A DNA stretch of 53,741 bases from an uncultured Collinsella sp. (GTDB taxonomy: Bacteria > Actinomycetota > Coriobacteriia > Coriobacteriales > Coriobacteriaceae): contig URUI01000004.1 of the NCBI GenBank assembly GCA_900551015.1, forward strand, positions 1 through 53,741. Reading direction: 5' to 3'. A model generated the notes under the pieces. The model was not told the origin of the DNA and searched no databases. It worked only from the letters and a program-made list of their open reading frames with translations. A program made the translations under genes and the position numbers. This document shows, piece after piece, positions 1-7,812 of the stretch (positions are counted from its first letter, which is position 1; the number at the start of each line of letters is the position of its first letter).

Positions 1-99
1 CACTACGGCTCCGATGGGCACCTCGCCCACCGCCGCGGCGGCTCGCGCCTCGGCCAGCGCCTCGCGCATGAACTTCTCGTCGATTTCGGTGATCGTCAT
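1..99 (-). CDS. tadA: tRNA-specific adenosine deaminase TadA, N-terminal fragment
   Basis: Only the first 33 codons lie in the window; the gene runs off the left edge. The N-terminus (MTITEIDEKFMREALAEA, then GEVPIGAVV) matches the start of TadA, which deaminates A34 to inosine in the tRNA-Arg(ACG) anticodon. GEVPIGAVV is the conserved first beta-hairpin before the zinc-binding HAE motif, which is outside the window. A GGGAAGG ribosome binding site precedes the ATG by 6 nt. It is divergent from the tRNA-Ser gene next to it. A related CMP/dCMP deaminase cannot be fully excluded from so short a piece, but the GEVPIGA signature favours TadA. Confidence 0.8.
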   Translation of the reverse strand, partial: MTITEIDEKFMREALAEARAAAAVGEVPIGAVV

Positions 100-150
100 C
101 GTTCGCCTTCCCTGTTGCAAATTCAAAACGATGCTATCATTACGACTCAC

Positions 151-240
151 GGAGAGATGGCAGAGCGGTTGAATGCGGCGGTCTTGAAAACCGTTGAGCG
201 CGAGAGCGTTCCGGGGGTTCGAATCCCCCTCTCTCCGCCA
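151..240 (+). tRNA. tRNA-Ser (anticodon UGA)
   Basis: A class II tRNA of 90 nt including encoded CCA. The acceptor arm GGAGAGA (151-157) pairs with TCTCTCC (230-236), followed by G and CCA. The anticodon loop CT-TGA-AA places TGA at 185-187, reading UCA-type serine codons. There is a long variable arm (GAGCGCGAGAGCGTT region), as expected for Ser tRNAs, and a T-loop GGTTCGAATCC. Confidence 0.97.
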
Positions 241-243
241 CTT

Positions 244-840
244 TTAGTGATGCACCGGTGTCATGGTCCGCTCAAACAGCGCATCGACCACGTCGGCCAT
301 CTCGGGTCGACGCTCAAGATCGTGGCCCGATTCCCACCATATCGTGAAAAGTCGAATAATACCGCCGGCGACAAACTCAGACGTCGTCTCGAGTGACACG
401 GGGGCCAGGGCATCCTCGGCAAGCACGTTCATCACACGCTCGCGGATGGAGCGGGCAATACGGTCGCAAATAACGTTGGTCAGCATTCCCGACATGCTGC
501 TCGCCAAAATGTTGTCCATGAGCTGCTCATGGGCCAGAATCAGGTCCATGGCATCGTCCAAAATCGCGTGCCGGAGCGCGCGCACGTCCTCGGCAGACAC
601 TGTGCCGGCCTCATCGGGCTGTTTTTGCGGCAAGCCGGACATGAGCTCATCGATATAAAAGGCAAAGTAATCGTTCTTGTCGCGAAAGTGCTTGTAGAAC
701 GTCGTGCGGCGAATCATGGCGCGGTCGCACAGCATGGCAACCGTCAGGTCCTCAAAACGATGCTCCTCGAGAAGCTCGGTGAAAGCATCGAACAGGGCAC
801 GGTAGGTTTTCTTAATGCGAAGGTCCACTGGTATCGCCAT
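244..840 (-). CDS. TetR/AcrR-family transcriptional regulator
   Basis: About 198 residues. The N-terminal helix-turn-helix shows the TetR pattern: RIKKTYRALFDAFTELL, then FEDLTVAMLCDRAMIRRTTFYKHFRDKNDYF, with the signature TTFYKHF recognition helix. The C-terminal ligand domain has TetR_C-like features but no recognisable ligand. ATG at 838-840 is chosen because it begins just before the HTH; its ribosome binding site is poor (GAGG directly adjacent), so an upstream non-ATG start is possible. It is divergent from lemA across about 200 bp, and its 3' end abuts the tRNA-Ser gene. The target is not known; autoregulation or control of lemA is only a guess from position. Confidence 0.85.
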   Translation of the reverse strand: MAIPVDLRIKKTYRALFDAFTELLEEHRFEDLTVAMLCDRAMIRRTTFYKHFRDKNDYFAFYIDELMSGLPQKQPDEAGTVSAEDVRALRHAILDDAMDLILAHEQLMDNILASSMSGMLTNVICDRIARSIRERVMNVLAEDALAPVSLETTSEFVAGGIIRLFTIWWESGHDLERRPEMADVVDALFERTMTPVHH

Positions 841-949
841 CCTCAGGGCAAAGACAACACTCGTCAATCTGTCGCATATCTTACACCTGTACCTCGCGCG
901 TTTTACCCCGGTGCCGACCCCGCCGAAAACATAACGCTTACCGGAAAGT

Positions 950-978
950 TCGGCACGGCAAAACGTTGCGGGTATACT
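950..978 (+). promoter_or_regulatory. Predicted sigma-70-type promoter for lemA
   Basis: A TCGGCA -35-like hexamer (950-955), 17-nt spacer and TATACT -10 (973-978) predict a start near 985, about 55 nt before the lemA ATG. The -10 is a good match, the -35 only moderate. Confidence 0.5.
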
Positions 979-1039
979 AGTAGCGTTATACCAACGGCAG
1001 CTGGCGCATGCCGCCGCGGCCATTCGAAACGGAGACATC

Positions 1040-1591
1040 ATGATTACCGTCATCATCGGCATCGTTGTTGTCATTGTGATTGTCTGCGCCATCGCCGGCA
1101 TCTACAACAACATGGTCACCAAGCGTAACCGCATCGATAACGCCTGGCAGAACATCGATACGCAGCTGCAGCGCCGCAACGACCTGATCCCCAACCTGGT
1201 CGAGACCGTCAAGGGCTACGCCAAGCACGAGCAAGAGACGCTCTCCGCCGTGATCAGCGCGCGTAACACCGCCGTCAAGGCCACCACGCCCGAGGCCAAG
1301 ATGGAAGCCGACAACGTGCTGACCGATGCGCTGCGCCAGCTCTTCGCCGTGGCCGAGGCCTACCCCGATCTGAAGGCAAACACCAACTTTACGCAGCTGC
1401 AGGCATCGCTCGAGGATACCGAGAACAAGATTAGCTATGCACGCCAGAGCTACAACGACTGCGTGCTCAGCTACAACAACGCCATCCAGACGTTCCCGGC
1501 TGTCATCTTTGCCGGCATCTTCCAGTTTAAGGAGCGCCAGGGCTTCGAGGCCGCCGAAGCAGCCCGCCAGGCCCCGACCGTCAAGTTCTAG
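1040..1591 (+). CDS. lemA: LemA family protein
   Basis: 183 residues. One N-terminal membrane helix (about residues 3-24, ITVIIGIVVVIVIVCAIAG) is followed by the conserved LemA helical domain: NNMV..RNRIDNAWQNIDTQLQRR, NDLIPNLVETVKGYAKHE, and TNFTQLQASLEDTENKI. LemA proteins are membrane-anchored with an extracytoplasmic alpha-helical bundle; their role is not established, though they often sit by TPM-domain (YgcG-type) proteins, which are not seen here. The start is fixed by GGAG 8 nt upstream of ATG. It stands alone and ends at a strong terminator. Confidence 0.92.
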   Translation: MITVIIGIVVVIVIVCAIAGIYNNMVTKRNRIDNAWQNIDTQLQRRNDLIPNLVETVKGYAKHEQETLSAVISARNTAVKATTPEAKMEADNVLTDALRQLFAVAEAYPDLKANTNFTQLQASLEDTENKISYARQSYNDCVLSYNNAIQTFPAVIFAGIFQFKERQGFEAAEAARQAPTVKF

Positions 1592-1628
1592 TAGTTTGAC
1601 AGCGCATCTTTAATCGGCCAAATGCATA

Positions 1629-1673
1629 AACCGCCCTGTCGAATGCATACTTCGACGGGGCGGTTTCCTTTTT
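1629..1673 (+). terminator. Rho-independent terminator of lemA
   Basis: A 15-bp stem (1629-1643 with 1651-1665, one G-U pair) with a 7-nt loop is followed by TCCTTTTT. It lies 37 bp past the lemA stop. Confidence 0.88.
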
Positions 1674-1934
1674 CGCGAAGGTCCCCCTCTAAGTGCCGTG
1701 CATTTTTAGGAGTATTCAACATAACCAAGGGCTTCGGGCGCCGCGATAAATGCCAAAGAGCGCAAATATCCCTGCAAATCAAACGCTGTCAGCCCATAAC
1801 CCCGCCCATCATTCGTAGAAAACATCGAGAAATCCCGATTTTTTGCCCGAGGCCGGTATGCAGGGGCCTTCGATTGCAGAATACTCGCAAAAATGCACGT
1901 CGCCACCACCCCCCACATGGCGCGAACCAAATCA

Positions 1935-1959
1935 AAACCACCCCTAAAAGGGGTGGTTT
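1935..1959. repeat. Subterminal hairpin of the IS200-type element (right end)
   Basis: Perfect 11-bp arms (1935-1945 and 1949-1959) with an AAA loop, on the 3' side of tnpA. It may also terminate transcription. Confidence 0.65.
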
Positions 1960-2068
1960 GCTCTTAGGGTATAACCCTTGGGTTTCCGGCACGCGTCTAA
2001 AGGCGCCGGCCCTCACGGGGTTCGGGCCGCACTGCAGGTTGACCCGTGACGGGCCGGTCAAACCGGCG

Positions 2069-2539
2069 CTATTTGCGCCCCGGCCCCCTATCGAAGGGGT
2101 CCTCGTGCTCCTTGACGCTCAGCCGGTCGAGCGCGATGTCGGCCTTCTCCTGCTCCCGGATGCACTTCGCGGTCGTCGCCTCGTTCAGGCCGACGGTGGA
2201 AACGTAGTAGCCCTCGGCCCAGAACTTCCTGTTGCCGAACTTGTACTTCATGTTCGCGCGCCTGTCGAATACCATCAGCGAGCTCTTCCCCTTCAGGTAG
2301 CCCATCGCGCTCGAAACGCTGTACTTCGGCGGTATCGCCGGCAGCATGTGGACGTGGTCGGGCATCAGGTGCCCCTCGATGATCTCTATCCCCTTGTACT
2401 GGCAGAGCCTCCTGAAGATCTCCCCAAGCTCGGACCTTATTTGGTTGTAGATGACTTTGCGCCTATACTTCGGCGTGAACACGACGTGGTACTTGCACAT
2501 CCACTTCGTGTGCGACAGGCTGTAGGCCTTCTGGGCCAT
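2069..2539 (-). CDS. tnpA: IS200-type transposase TnpA, catalytic Tyr replaced by Cys
   Basis: 156 residues, full length for the Y1 HUH transposase family that moves IS200 elements as single-stranded DNA. The HUH motif is intact (DHVH, residues 61-64, inside GHLMPDHVHML). Conserved blocks KYHVVFTPKYRRKV and FWAEGYYVSTVG are present. The helix that normally carries the nucleophilic tyrosine (A-K-Y-I-R-x-Q) reads AKCIREQ, so residue 126 is Cys; the codon TGC at 2162-2164 is one transition from TAC. If the alignment is right, strand cleavage should be abolished. The ATG at 2537-2539 was chosen at the usual family start (MAQKAYSLSHTKW). The frame is otherwise open, so the loss looks recent. Confidence 0.88.
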   Translation of the reverse strand: MAQKAYSLSHTKWMCKYHVVFTPKYRRKVIYNQIRSELGEIFRRLCQYKGIEIIEGHLMPDHVHMLPAIPPKYSVSSAMGYLKGKSSLMVFDRRANMKYKFGNRKFWAEGYYVSTVGLNEATTAKCIREQEKADIALDRLSVKEHEDPFDRGPGRK

Positions 2540-2630
2540 ACGCCACCACCGCCCTCTCGACTCGGATTCCTTGCGGCCTGAACAATCGCAAGTGTCCGGC
2601 GAGGGGGCGGCTTTGTAAAGCCGGTTGCCC

Positions 2631-2649
2631 CCACCCGCATAGCGGGTGG
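2631..2649. repeat. Subterminal hairpin of the IS200-type element (left end)
   Basis: CCACCCGC-ata-GCGGGTGG, 8-bp arms, upstream of tnpA. It shares the CCACCC stem with the hairpin at 1935. Confidence 0.6.
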
Positions 2650-2695
2650 TTTCTGATGCGGCGCGCTGCGCGCCCCGCACAGGCTAAAGCCTTTA

Positions 2696-2722
2696 ACAAA
2701 AGCGCGGCCTAAAAGGCCGCGC
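2696..2722 (-). terminator. Probable terminator for leftward ilvE transcription
   Basis: GCGCGGCCT-aaa-AGGCCGCGC forms a 9-bp GC-rich stem. Read on the minus strand it is followed by TTTTG, so it would stop transcripts running out of ilvE about 200 bp past its stop. Confidence 0.6.
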
Positions 2723-2777
2723 GCCATCTTTAATTCAGATCTATATTGCCTGTAACGGCAGCGCCGAGGTAACGCAG

Positions 2778-2900
2778 GCCCGAGGGCAACCTTCCTTTCC
2801 GGCGCACTCCGCAGGACGAAAGAACCTCCGCCGCACGAAGTGCGCAGCGGAGGTTCTTTCATGTCCGAGGACGCGCCGGAAAGGAAGGTTGCCCTCGGGC
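2778..2900. repeat. Nested long inverted repeat downstream of ilvE
   Basis: Outer arms are perfect over 28 bp (2778-2805 and 2873-2900). Inside, GAAAGAACCTCCGC (2818-2831) pairs with 2847-2860, and CGCAC (2832-2836) with GTGCG (2840-2844) around a GAA loop. The 12-nt stretches between outer and inner stems do not pair. It could fold as one long RNA hairpin or a cruciform. It codes for nothing convincing and starts 17 bp past the ilvE stop. Confidence 0.85.
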
Positions 2901-2917
2901 CGAACAGCTGTGGCAGC

Positions 2918-3970
2918 TTACGCCACGGTATAGACCCAGTTGTGCTTATCCTCGACAGCACCGGACTGGATACCAGTCAAGGTCTCGCGAAGCTTCTTCA
3001 TCACGGGGCCGATCTCGGTGTAGCCGGCCGGGAAGGTCACGGTCTCGTCGGCGCCGTTGACCTTGTTGTCAATCTCGCCAACCGGGGAGATGACGGCAGC
3101 GGTGCCGCACAGGCCGCACTCGACAAAGGTGCCGGCCTTGACCTCGGCCCACTCGACGGGGCGCTGATCAACGGTCATGCCCAGGTCCTGAGCAACCTGA
3201 ACGAGCGAGCGACGGGTGATGGAGGGCAGGATAGAGTCGGTGTGCGACTGCGGAACGACGAGCGTGCCGTCCTCCTTCACGAACAGGACGTTGGCGCCAC
3301 CGGTCTCCTCGACATAGGTGCGCGACTCGGAGTCGAGATACAAGTTCTCGGCATAGCCCTCGCGGTGAGCCTCCATCGTGGGCTTGAGGGACATGGCATA
3401 GTTGAGGCCGGCCTTGATGTTGCCGGTGCCGTGCGGCGCGGCGCGGTCGTACTCGGAAACACGCAGCTTGACGGGCTTAAGGCCTCCCTTAAAGTACGGA
3501 CCGACCGGGGTCACGAGAATACGGAACGTGTACTCAGGAGCGGGAGCCACGCCGATCACGTCACCGGAGCCGATCATAAACGGGCGCACGTACAGGGTCG
3601 CGCCGGAGCCGAAAGGCGGAACCCAGGCGGCGTTGGCAGAAACGACCTGCTTGACGGCCTCAACGAACTTGTCCTTGGGGAACGGTGGCATCTCGAGGCG
3701 CTGGGCAGAGTTATACATACGCTCGGCGTTCATGTCGGGACGGAAGCAGACGATGCTGCCGTCCTCGGCGGTGTAGGCCTTCAGGCCCTCAAAGACCTCC
3801 TGGCAGTAATGGAAGATGCCGCCGCACTCGGAGACATGCAGGGTGTGGTCGGTAGTCAGGCCGCCCTCGTCCCACTCGCCATCCTTCCAATGAGCCTCGT
3901 AGCTGTAATCGGTCTTCATGTAGCCAAAGCCGAGGCTACCCCAATCGATATCCTTCTTCTCGACAGTCAT
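2918..3970 (-). CDS. ilvE: Branched-chain amino acid aminotransferase
   Basis: 350 residues, a class IV (fold type IV) PLP aminotransferase that interconverts Leu, Ile and Val with their 2-oxo acids. Length and blocks fit the larger IlvE/BCAT2 form: N-terminal DIDWGSLGFGYMKTDY, YCQEVFEGLKAY, FRPDMNAERM, LYVRPFMIGS, then NIKAGLNYAMSLKP, whose Lys in GNIKAGLNY is the expected PLP Schiff-base residue, followed by YVEETGGANVLFV, LPSITRRSLV and ECGLCGTAAVISPV. The start ATG follows AAGGAG by 7 nt. It is a single-gene unit read toward the inverted repeat at 2778. A TACAAT -10-like hexamer lies at 4124-4129, with no clear -35. No T-box leader was recognised. Confidence 0.96.
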   Translation of the reverse strand: MTVEKKDIDWGSLGFGYMKTDYSYEAHWKDGEWDEGGLTTDHTLHVSECGGIFHYCQEVFEGLKAYTAEDGSIVCFRPDMNAERMYNSAQRLEMPPFPKDKFVEAVKQVVSANAAWVPPFGSGATLYVRPFMIGSGDVIGVAPAPEYTFRILVTPVGPYFKGGLKPVKLRVSEYDRAAPHGTGNIKAGLNYAMSLKPTMEAHREGYAENLYLDSESRTYVEETGGANVLFVKEDGTLVVPQSHTDSILPSITRRSLVQVAQDLGMTVDQRPVEWAEVKAGTFVECGLCGTAAVISPVGEIDNKVNGADETVTFPAGYTEIGPVMKKLRETLTGIQSGAVEDKHNWVYTVA

Positions 3971-4304
3971 ATGTCGCTCCTTACATACACAGTTGCATAC
4001 TCGCGAACCCGCACGCAAGGACCGGGGCCGACCGCGTCGCAACGTCGCACGCCCGGAGCGTAGAGCCGGACGGGACACACGGACAGCATCAAAGCCGATG
4101 GCACGTCGATTCGCATGCACGAGATTGTACTCCGCACACGCATCGGATAAAACGCTTTTCTTTAACTAAGTAAAGTATTTTCATTTGCTTCGGAATTCAC
4201 CAGGGTAAACAGGCATCCTCCAAGCCGCGGCGTCCACTCGCCCCATGCGCCCCGCGACCGCCCTATCGATATACTCTAAAGTCGAGACGATGATTGGAGC
4301 CCCC
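3971..4304. other. Divergent intergenic region between ilvE and the HTH gene
   Basis: 334 bp without a gene. It holds the ilvE ribosome binding site, a minus-strand TACAAT (4124-4129), an AT-rich block around 4150-4195, and a plus-strand TATACT (about 4270-4275) that would start transcription just ahead of the TTG start at 4305. No riboswitch or T-box structure was seen. Confidence 0.5.
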
Positions 4305-4757
4305 TTGGCAACTCAGAACAAACGCGAACACTTGACGGAAGACCTGCTCAAGCGGCTATTGGCCAGTTCGAGCATCGACGCCTATCTTGACGAAGGCGAA
4401 ACCGTCGACCAAACGCTTCCCTCGTACTTGCGCTGCCTCATCGACGAGCGCCGCATCAAGCGCTCGGACGTCGCACGCAACTCGGGCCTTAACCCGACCG
4501 TTGTGTACGACATCTTTGCCGGCAAAAGCCGCCCCGGCCGCGACCACGCCATCATGTTGGCACTCGGCATCGGCTGCACACTTCGAGAGACGCAGCGCCT
4601 TCTGAGACTTGACAGCGTCGCTGAACTTTGGTGCAAGGATCGTCGCGACGCCATCGTCATCTGGTGCATCGAACGCGGCATGAGTCGTGCTTGCACCGAT
4701 GACGAACTCTACCGCTTGGGTGAAAAAACGCTTTTGGGAACCAACCCACTCAAATAA
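4305..4757 (+). CDS. Cro/C1-like helix-turn-helix protein paired with the kinase
   Basis: About 150 residues. A central HTH is visible: LIDERRIKRSDVARNSGLNPTVV followed by YDIFAGKSRPGRDHAIMLALGIG, the usual XRE layout with a recognition helix and a following 'G-x-S-x-P' helix. The C-terminal part (LRLDSVAELWCKDRRDAIVIWCIERG) is helical and unassigned. TTG at 4305 has GGAG 5 nt upstream; ATG at 4290 is in frame but lacks a ribosome binding site and would sit about 9 nt from the predicted transcription start. It lies 132 bp upstream of the Ser/Thr kinase on the same strand. Its role is not known; it may be the DNA-binding partner or a phosphorylation target of the kinase. Confidence 0.75.
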   Translation: MATQNKREHLTEDLLKRLLASSSIDAYLDEGETVDQTLPSYLRCLIDERRIKRSDVARNSGLNPTVVYDIFAGKSRPGRDHAIMLALGIGCTLRETQRLLRLDSVAELWCKDRRDAIVIWCIERGMSRACTDDELYRLGEKTLLGTNPLK

Positions 4758-4805
4758 ACACCCACGTCTGTGCGAGCCCCGTAACGCTATCCTCTCCATA
4801 CGCGA

Positions 4806-4822
4806 TTCAGTTGCCAACTGAA
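4806..4822. promoter_or_regulatory. Palindromic operator-like site upstream of the kinase gene
   Basis: TTCAGTTG-C-CAACTGAA is a perfect 8+1+8 palindrome centred at 4814, about 75 bp upstream of the kinase start. A -10-like TATCAT follows at 4844-4849, putting the palindrome centre near -43. The same core, CAGTTG-G-CAGCTG, recurs at 8526-8538 in the divergent promoter region of the cluster. Confidence 0.6.
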
Positions 4823-4889
4823 CAAACAGAACAATCGTTGTCATATCATTCTTAGGGCATTTGCCCAGCTACCATGAAGGGAGGACGGC

Positions 4890-6533
4890 TTGAACGACAA
4901 CCAGCTCATGCATGCCATGAGTCTTGACGACACCTATCGCGTCGAGCAGGTGCTCGCACGCGGCGAAGACGGCATTACTGAACTCGTCACGATTGACGGA
5001 GCCGGTCCCTTCGTGCGAAAGAAGATTCGACAAGAGCTTGCCCGCCGCAATGTATGGTCGGCACTCACCGAATGCAGCTCGCCCCGCCTTCCCCGCGTCG
5101 AGGCGACCTACGAACTTCCCGAGCACTTTGTTGTCGTCTACGACTTTGTGCCGGGTCGGGCGCTTTCCAAAGTTATCGAAACCGATGGGTCGTTGACGCC
5201 GGAAGAGGCAACATCGCTTGGTATCGAGCTTTGCGAGGCAGCCGAGGAGCTCCACAGGCACGGCATCGTCCACCGTGACATTTCCCCCAACAATATCGTG
5301 ATGGCTGCGGACGGAGCGCATCTTATCGACCTTGGCATCGCCCGCATGCGCGTCGAGGGGGCGAGCAAGGACACGACCTCCCTCGGAACCTGGGGCTTTG
5401 CCTCGCCCGAACAATACGGCTTTGCCCAGACTGACGCGCGAAGTGATGTCTACTCCATCGGACGCGTTCTTGGCTTTGCGCTTACGGGTGTCCGGCCCGA
5501 CGATGAGGCTTACGAGCAAGCGCTTAAGTCGATTCTTGAACATGCACCCGCGACGCTGGTCCATGCCATCACGCGTGCCTGCTCGTTTGAGCCAAGCGCG
5601 CGATTCCAGTCTGCGACCGAGATGGCAGAAGTGCTCGCCGGCTCGTCTCAACCGGGAAACGATGGGGCATCTTCTGGCACAGACGAGCAAACCGGCCATG
5701 CCCAAATGGCAGCGGGCACGAATGCGCCTAAGCGCAACCCAGACAAAAGCAGGACGCAGACCTTTGGCGGCTTGTTGCTAAAACTGGCACTCGTCACTGC
5801 AATGCTTGCCGGGCTGATGGCAGTCGGCGCGATTGCCATCTCGACGTTCCACGCCGGCCGAGAAAACGACAACGGGCCCACGTCCTCATCGCAAGTCGGC
5901 CAGTCTGATGGCGTTTCGACATCCAAAAAAACAAATTCAACAAGCGGTACCAGCCACTTGTCCGCCGAGCTCTCGATCGCGGAATCAGGTTGGTCGGTTG
6001 ATGGGCACGGGTACGTCCACTTTGGCATCGGCCTTAAAAACTCCGACGGCCCTGCCGCTATCGCATTTCCCACCATTAAGGTCTACGGATACGACGCGGA
6101 TGACAACCTGATCTTTACGGATGAGAAAACCTACAGCGCCATCGAGCCCGGCCAGACCGTCTACTTTGGCGATCAGACGGGAAACGGCACCGCTCCCGCG
6201 CGCATTGAGTTCGAAACCGTCACGCCCAGCGGCGTTGCGCTTGCCACCGCCACCGAAGCACCGGTGTACGAAATATTCGATAGCACCGAATCCGCTGGGG
6301 CAGACGACATGCAGTCATTCTTGGCAAAGCTCAAACTCCAAAGTGCTCCGAGCGATTTTGATAAGACGCAAGTCTTTCTATCGGCTATTTTGCGCGACAA
6401 ACAAGGCAAGATTATTGCCGGCTATAACAATTTTTGCGACTGCCCCGCCGTCGGCTCGACGGTCCCTGTTTCGATCGACGTCAACAATCCGCCCACGCAC
6501 GCAAGCTGCGATATCTACGCAGCCCAGTGGTAG
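4890..6533 (+). CDS. Membrane-anchored Ser/Thr protein kinase with extracytoplasmic domain
   Basis: 547 residues. An N-terminal protein kinase domain (about 15-250) shows the ATP lysine (VRKK, residues 42-45), catalytic loop HRDISPNNI (H128, D130, N135), DLG in place of DFG (147-149), and ASPEQYG (APE-like, 171-177). The glycine-rich loop is weak (LARGEDGITEL). A Ser/Thr/Gly-rich linker precedes one membrane helix (about 293-318), leaving about 225 residues outside the cell, with no PASTA repeats; beta-strand-rich stretches such as VDGHGYVHFGIGLKNSDG suggest an Ig-like or FxLD-type fold. TTG is the start, with GGGAGG 5 nt upstream. It follows the HTH gene and a palindromic site, and faces the SPFH gene. 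Confidence 0.9.
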   Translation: MNDNQLMHAMSLDDTYRVEQVLARGEDGITELVTIDGAGPFVRKKIRQELARRNVWSALTECSSPRLPRVEATYELPEHFVVVYDFVPGRALSKVIETDGSLTPEEATSLGIELCEAAEELHRHGIVHRDISPNNIVMAADGAHLIDLGIARMRVEGASKDTTSLGTWGFASPEQYGFAQTDARSDVYSIGRVLGFALTGVRPDDEAYEQALKSILEHAPATLVHAITRACSFEPSARFQSATEMAEVLAGSSQPGNDGASSGTDEQTGHAQMAAGTNAPKRNPDKSRTQTFGGLLLKLALVTAMLAGLMAVGAIAISTFHAGRENDNGPTSSSQVGQSDGVSTSKKTNSTSGTSHLSAELSIAESGWSVDGHGYVHFGIGLKNSDGPAAIAFPTIKVYGYDADDNLIFTDEKTYSAIEPGQTVYFGDQTGNGTAPARIEFETVTPSGVALATATEAPVYEIFDSTESAGADDMQSFLAKLKLQSAPSDFDKTQVFLSAILRDKQGKIIAGYNNFCDCPAVGSTVPVSIDVNNPPTHASCDIYAAQW

Positions 6534-6603
6534 AACCGGAGGGCACCGCGAATAATTCCGCAGCACAAAGAAGGACCAGCATCACACCGGCCCTTCCATG
6601 CTT

Positions 6604-7800
6604 CTACAACCCTAGAATCTCACGCTTCTTGGCATCAAACTCCTCTTGCGTCAAAATCCCCGCATCGAGAAGCTCTTTGAATTTCTTAACGGCCTCTATT
6701 TGATCCTCAAGCGTCCGTGCGGACTCGGCACCGCCCTCTGGCGCCCCTTTGGACTCCGTCGTATCCGGCACGCAATCTGCGCCCGCATCGCTTTCGACAG
6801 AAGCGTTGCGCGGGTTGAGCATTCCCGCCAGCCCCATGCCGAGCACCATGCCGCCCGCGGCGCCAAACCCGTTTTCGCGCACGCCTTCGGCAATCATCTG
6901 CTGAGCCGCCACATCGGCCGCCTGCTTAGAAACCCCCTCGTAAGCACTAACATCAAGTTTCTTTTTCGCATAGCTCTTGATAAGTTCGCGCGAGTCATCG
7001 GAGAATTCGATGTTTTCGATGGCAACCTGAACGAGCTTGATGCCAAAGCGGTCTTGCCATGTCCCCGCGTTATCGCCCTCATCCAGGATCATGTGGCGAA
7101 TTTCGTTGACGTGTGAAGGCAACTGCGAAATCCGGACCTCGGACGACAGGGCATTCGTGGCCACAATGAGCGAAGCCAGGAACTCTGCAACCAGCATGCT
7201 CCGCGCGTGCGGATCGTCAAGCGAATAGTTATAGGTGTTCGCAGGAAGAAAATTCCTGATAAAGCGCTCGGCATCCACTACTTGCAGCGACAGCTGGCCA
7301 TACGCGAAGACCTCAAGATCCGTACCATAAAACAAGTCGTTATACGCGAGCGGCCCGCGCGTACCAAACTTAATACCGCGGATTTCACGCAGATTGACAA
7401 ACGCCACACGCTTCTGCAACGGTGACATGCCCGCATAGCCAACACGACGGGCCGCCTGCCCCAAGACCATTTTGAGAACGCCCTGCTCCTCGCGGTCACG
7501 ATCATCAAAAACCGAAGCCTCGCCGTCGCGATACTCAAAACCGCCCGGCTCCGTTATGATCTGTTCGATGCCCGCCTGGCTAAAGATAAACGCCGCGGTG
7601 TTCTCGGGAACAAAAATGAGCGACCCGTTGGACAGAACATCATTCGATCCGTAGTTTCCGCCGCACCCGTTTTGCCCGACCTTGCGCACCCCCGGAGCAA
7701 CCACGACATGCTCGTCAAAATGACCAGCCGTGACAATATCTTTCCATTGATCGGCGAGCACGCCACCGAGCGAGTCGATGGCAACATTCACAATACCCAC
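6604..7800 (-). CDS. SPFH-domain protein with C-terminal SHOCT domain
   Basis: 398 residues. The body resembles the YdjI/virion-core SPFH group: GSLIFVPENTAAFIFSQAG, FVNLREIRGIKFGTRGPLAYND, then YNYSLDDPHARSMLVAEFLASLIVAT and FGIKLVQVAIENIEFSDDSRELIKSYAKKK. A Gly/Met-rich stretch (GAAGGMVLGMGLAGM) links to a C-terminal SHOCT motif (EDQIEAVKKFKELLDAG, LTQEEFDAKKREIL). There is no membrane helix. In Bacillus, YdjI takes part in phage-shock-like membrane stress; that role here is only by family. GTG start with GAGG 5 nt upstream; the previous gene ends 12 bp before it, so the two form an operon. Confidence 0.85.
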   Translation of the reverse strand: MGIVNVAIDSLGGVLADQWKDIVTAGHFDEHVVVAPGVRKVGQNGCGGNYGSNDVLSNGSLIFVPENTAAFIFSQAGIEQIITEPGGFEYRDGEASVFDDRDREEQGVLKMVLGQAARRVGYAGMSPLQKRVAFVNLREIRGIKFGTRGPLAYNDLFYGTDLEVFAYGQLSLQVVDAERFIRNFLPANTYNYSLDDPHARSMLVAEFLASLIVATNALSSEVRISQLPSHVNEIRHMILDEGDNAGTWQDRFGIKLVQVAIENIEFSDDSRELIKSYAKKKLDVSAYEGVSKQAADVAAQQMIAEGVRENGFGAAGGMVLGMGLAGMLNPRNASVESDAGADCVPDTTESKGAPEGGAESARTLEDQIEAVKKFKELLDAGILTQEEFDAKKREILGL

Positions 7801-7812
7801 AGCTACCTCACC

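Larger units (their letters stand above)
1935..2655 (-). mobile_element. IS200/IS605-family element (IS200-type, single tnpA)
   Basis: The element holds one Y1 transposase and no tnpB. Subterminal hairpins sit on both sides: AAACCACCCCT-aaa-AGGGGTGGTTT at 1935-1959 on the 3' side of tnpA, and CCACCCGC-ata-GCGGGTGG at 2631-2649 on the 5' side. Both carry a CCACCC stem, as expected for the hairpins recognised by IS200-type transposases. The length, about 720 bp, suits the group. Exact cleavage sites and the flanking tetranucleotide target were not determined, so the edges are approximate. No target-site duplication is expected for this family. Confidence 0.7.

Noticed and set aside
841..1039. 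Small gene between the TetR and lemA genes
   Set aside because: Open frames here lack ribosome binding sites, and the stretch contains the lemA promoter.
2840..4063. A 407-codon open frame opposite ilvE
   Set aside because: Antisense shadow of ilvE; its first part runs through the nested inverted repeat.
3971..4130. T-box or leader attenuator of ilvE
   Set aside because: No T-box motif (TGGNACCGCG-like) and no antiterminator stem was seen.
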